Assembly: GCA_003694425.1 (NCBI GenBank) | Contig: RFJX01000159.1 | Location: 1-6,494, forward strand | DNA length: 6,494 bases | Origin: Gammaproteobacteria bacterium | GTDB taxonomy: Bacteria > Pseudomonadota > Gammaproteobacteria > J113 | Direction of reading: 5' to 3' | Shown here: piece after piece, positions 6,259-6,494 of the stretch | How positions within the stretch are numbered: position 1 is the stretch's first letter | How the letters are laid out: every line of letters begins with the position of its first letter | Made by a program: the position numbers and the translations under genes | Notes under the pieces: model-generated | What the model was told of the DNA's origin: nothing | Seen by the model: the letters and a program-made list of their open reading frames with translations, nothing else | Database searches by the model: none

Positions 6259-6287
6259 CTCTCCGTGACCGCCGTGTCTCCGTGGTG
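6259..6287 (-). repeat. 29-nt dispersed repeat, copy 3 (inverted)
   Basis: Read on the minus strand it begins CACCACGGAGACACGGCGG and ends TCACGGAGAG. It matches copy 1 at 25 of 29 positions without gaps. With copy 2 it encloses a 257-bp segment, and with copy 1 a 446-bp segment, in the manner of terminal inverted repeats. Confidence 0.75.
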
Positions 6288-6314
6288 CGCTTTCATCAGA
6301 CCATCCCGGACTCA

Positions 6315-6333
6315 CCGCCGGTATAATCGGCGG
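6315..6333 (+). promoter_or_regulatory. Promoter -10 box inside a palindrome, upstream of the FAH-family gene
   Basis: A consensus TATAAT lies at 6322-6327, about 33 nt before the start codon. It sits in the 7-nt centre of an inverted repeat, CCGCCG (6315-6320) and CGGCGG (6328-6333). The best -35 candidates at normal spacing are poor (GACCAT at 6299-6304 for 17 bp, CAGACC at 6297-6302 for 19 bp). A weak -35 with a perfect -10 and a palindrome across it suggests regulation, or simply a GC-rich discriminator. Transcription would start near 6334. Confidence 0.6.
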
Positions 6334-6344
6334 CAACACGACTG

Positions 6345-6350
6345 AAGGAG
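6345..6350 (+). promoter_or_regulatory. Ribosome binding site of the FAH-family gene
   Basis: AAGGAG with a 9-nt spacer to ATG 6360. It is the best Shine-Dalgarno sequence in the window and fixes the start of the partial gene. Confidence 0.8.
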
Positions 6351-6359
6351 AAGAACGAG

Positions 6360-6494
6360 ATGAAGCTGGTCAGTTTCAGGCATCGCGGGATGACCCGGAT
6401 CGGGGCCGTGACGGGGGAGTCGGTGGTGGACGGCGACGCCGACCCCGCCCTGCCGCGGGAGATGTGTGCCTTCCTCGCCGCCGGACCCGATGCC
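6360..6494 (+). CDS. Fumarylacetoacetate hydrolase (FAH) family protein, N-terminal part (3' end outside window)
   Basis: 45 codons run from ATG 6360 off the right edge. The start MKLVSFRHRGMTRIGAVTGE followed by SVVDGD and LPREMCAFLAAG is the usual opening of FAH-superfamily proteins: a beta-rich N-terminal subdomain, then a helix with L-P-x-x-M-x-A-F-L. Members cleave or isomerise C-C bonds in small oxo-acids (fumarylpyruvate or acylpyruvate hydrolases, 2-hydroxyhepta-2,4-dienedioate isomerases, oxaloacetate decarboxylases). The catalytic metal-binding residues lie beyond the window, so the substrate cannot be named. It has its own promoter and ribosome binding site and is a separate unit from the fmt-ntrX train. 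Confidence 0.8.
   Translation, partial: MKLVSFRHRGMTRIGAVTGESVVDGDADPALPREMCAFLAAGPDA

Larger units (their letters stand above)
5823..6359. other. Gene-free intergenic region rich in repeats
   Basis: 537 nt between ntrX and the FAH-family gene. Sampled lines (5941-6000, 6061-6120, 6121-6180) have about 52-53% G+C, far below the coding regions on the left. Open frames here are short, lack ribosome binding sites, and are translations of the repeats. The region holds three copies of a 29-nt repeat, a heptad tandem repeat, small inverted repeats, one strong hairpin, and the promoter of the next gene. No tRNA, rRNA, convincing intrinsic terminator or CRISPR array was seen. Confidence 0.75.

Noticed and set aside
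5948..6268. A possible 106-residue protein in the intergenic region
   Set aside because: It begins at TTG without a Shine-Dalgarno sequence, runs straight through repeat copy 2 and the hairpin, and looks like no known protein.
5842..6287. A CRISPR array
   Set aside because: There are only three copies, one inverted, with very unequal spacing (189 nt, then about 230 nt), and no cas gene is nearby.

Overview
The window is a high-GC proteobacterial chromosomal segment. Sampled coding lines run at about 63-78% G+C by hand count. The gene order (fmt, rsmB, a DUF4390 secreted protein, an NtrY/NtrX two-component pair) is one I associate with gamma- and betaproteobacteria. The RsmB, DUF4390 and NtrYX sequences look most like those of Chromatiales/Ectothiorhodospiraceae-type Gammaproteobacteria. 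That placement is inference from gene order, base composition and sequence style, not from a search.

Positions 2-5822 form one tightly packed plus-strand gene train. It starts with the last 115 codons of fmt (initiator-tRNA formylation). Next come rsmB (16S rRNA m5C967 methyltransferase), a short exported DUF4390 protein, the membrane histidine kinase ntrY and the response regulator ntrX. Every junction overlaps: 4 nt, 23 nt, 4 nt and 4 nt. The whole set is therefore probably one transcript with translational coupling. The DUF4390 protein and the large extracytoplasmic domain of NtrY both lie on the periplasmic side, so the last three genes may form one envelope-sensing unit. NtrX is the most unusual protein. 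Its receiver domain, Walker A and Fis-type helix-turn-helix are intact. However, its AAA+ domain has no GAFTGA loop and has lost the Walker B aspartate, the second arginine finger and the sensor II arginine.

Positions 5823-6359 hold no credible gene. This stretch drops to about 53% G+C in sampled lines. It carries three copies of one 29-nt repeat (two direct, one inverted), a four-unit 7-bp tandem repeat, and a strong GC-rich hairpin. It ends in a clear promoter and ribosome binding site for the next gene. It looks like a patch of non-autonomous repeats inserted between two transcription units. The trkA/trkH genes that often follow ntrX are not here.

From 6360 to the right edge is the first 45 codons of a fumarylacetoacetate hydrolase (FAH) family protein, which starts a new transcription unit.
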